From NCBI RefSeq assembly GCF_000384115.1, contig NZ_KB913029.1, positions 1,522,907 to 1,586,906 on the forward strand: 64,000 nucleotides of DNA. The letters run 5' to 3'. The position numbers were made by a program, and so were the translations under genes. Below are positions 63,935 through 64,000 of the stretch, one piece after another. A model generated the notes under the pieces. It did not search any database and was not told the DNA's origin. It was given only the letters and a program-made list of their open reading frames with translations. Numbering within the stretch: position 1 is the first letter of the stretch; every line of letters starts with the position of its first letter. The DNA comes from Sporichthya polymorpha DSM 43042. Lineage in GTDB: Bacteria > Actinomycetota > Actinomycetes > Sporichthyales > Sporichthyaceae.

Positions 63935-64000
63935 GCTGTTCACCGACCCCGGCTACGACGAGGTCTCACAGGAGCGGCTGGTCGCCGCGGCGGGCCTGAC
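63870..64000 (+). CDS. TetR family transcriptional regulator, N-terminal part only
   Basis: Forty-three codons are visible before the window ends. RATRTRAVLLATARELFTDPGYDEVSQERLVAAAGL is a typical TetR helix-turn-helix start (helix 1 then the beginning of helix 2-3). It begins inside the hydrolase gene (65-bp overlap) in another frame, so both come from one message. Autorepression via 62963-63000 is inferred. Confidence 0.85.
   Translation, partial: MTQPTQARATRTRAVLLATARELFTDPGYDEVSQERLVAAAGL

Overview
The window is chromosomal DNA from a high-GC Gram-positive bacterium of the Actinobacteria. Support for this: strong G/C bias at third codon positions, many GTG starts, 4-bp ATGA/GTGA gene overlaps, a BldC-type regulator, DUF3073 and DUF3151 proteins, an HspR-type dnaK operon, and the order bldC - valine/leucine dehydrogenase - DUF3073 - purM - purF, which I recall from Streptomyces. 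The genus cannot be fixed from sequence alone.

Layout. 1-1.6 kb: the end of an integrated element, with a large serine recombinase reading off the left edge and abutting a nitroreductase gene cut in half at the junction. 1.6-4.7 kb: pirin, YceI, a MarR regulator with two operator-like repeats, a ParB/sulfiredoxin-like small protein and a LytR_C membrane protein. 4.9-7 kb: bldC, branched-chain amino acid dehydrogenase, DUF3073. 7-21 kb: purine biosynthesis on the minus strand in three clusters (hydrolase-purF-purM; purS-purQ-purL plus a sterol-carrier-like gene; purA, purD, purB), interrupted by galE and a sigma-like/anti-sigma-like membrane fusion on the plus strand. 21-31 kb: an MMPL exporter fused in frame to DUF3151, a glycine-rich RTX-type secreted protein, class I aldolase, an FAD oxidoreductase/TrmH pair, and a plus-strand run of two paralogous lipoproteins and two DedA membrane proteins. 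31-37 kb: thioesterase, acyltransferase, an apparently orphan YoeB toxin, FKBP/SDR, aminotransferase/beta-propeller and a zinc-ribbon protein. 37.9-44.7 kb: dnaK-grpE-dnaJ-hspR-clpB with HAIR-like HspR sites at the dnaK promoter. 45-48 kb: repeats and a secreted M4 metalloprotease. 48-58.6 kb: a complete histidine-utilisation locus (hutH, hutU, a ProU-type ABC importer lacking an adjacent binding protein, an M20 amidohydrolase, hutF, hutI). 58.7-64 kb: a membrane Fe-S oxidoreductase, a delta-60-repeat lipoprotein, and an alpha/beta hydrolase overlapping a TetR gene that runs off the right edge.

The purine genes cover most of the PRPP-to-AMP route (purF, D, S/Q/L, M, B, A); purN, purE/K, purC and purH are not here. 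The hut genes would take histidine through urocanate, imidazolonepropionate and formiminoglutamate to formylglutamate, with the M20 enzyme the natural candidate for the final deformylation. The chaperone operon is autoregulated by HspR.

Two patterns run across the window. First, many genes lack a Shine-Dalgarno sequence and instead have a TANNNT-like -10 box ending exactly 6-7 nt before the start codon, which indicates leaderless transcripts. Second, several intergenic palindromic or dyad repeats recur in related copies: a pair around 21.1/37.9 kb, a pair around 4.7/15.6 kb, and a family around 31.1/44.8/45.1 kb. No tRNA, rRNA or CRISPR array was recognised.
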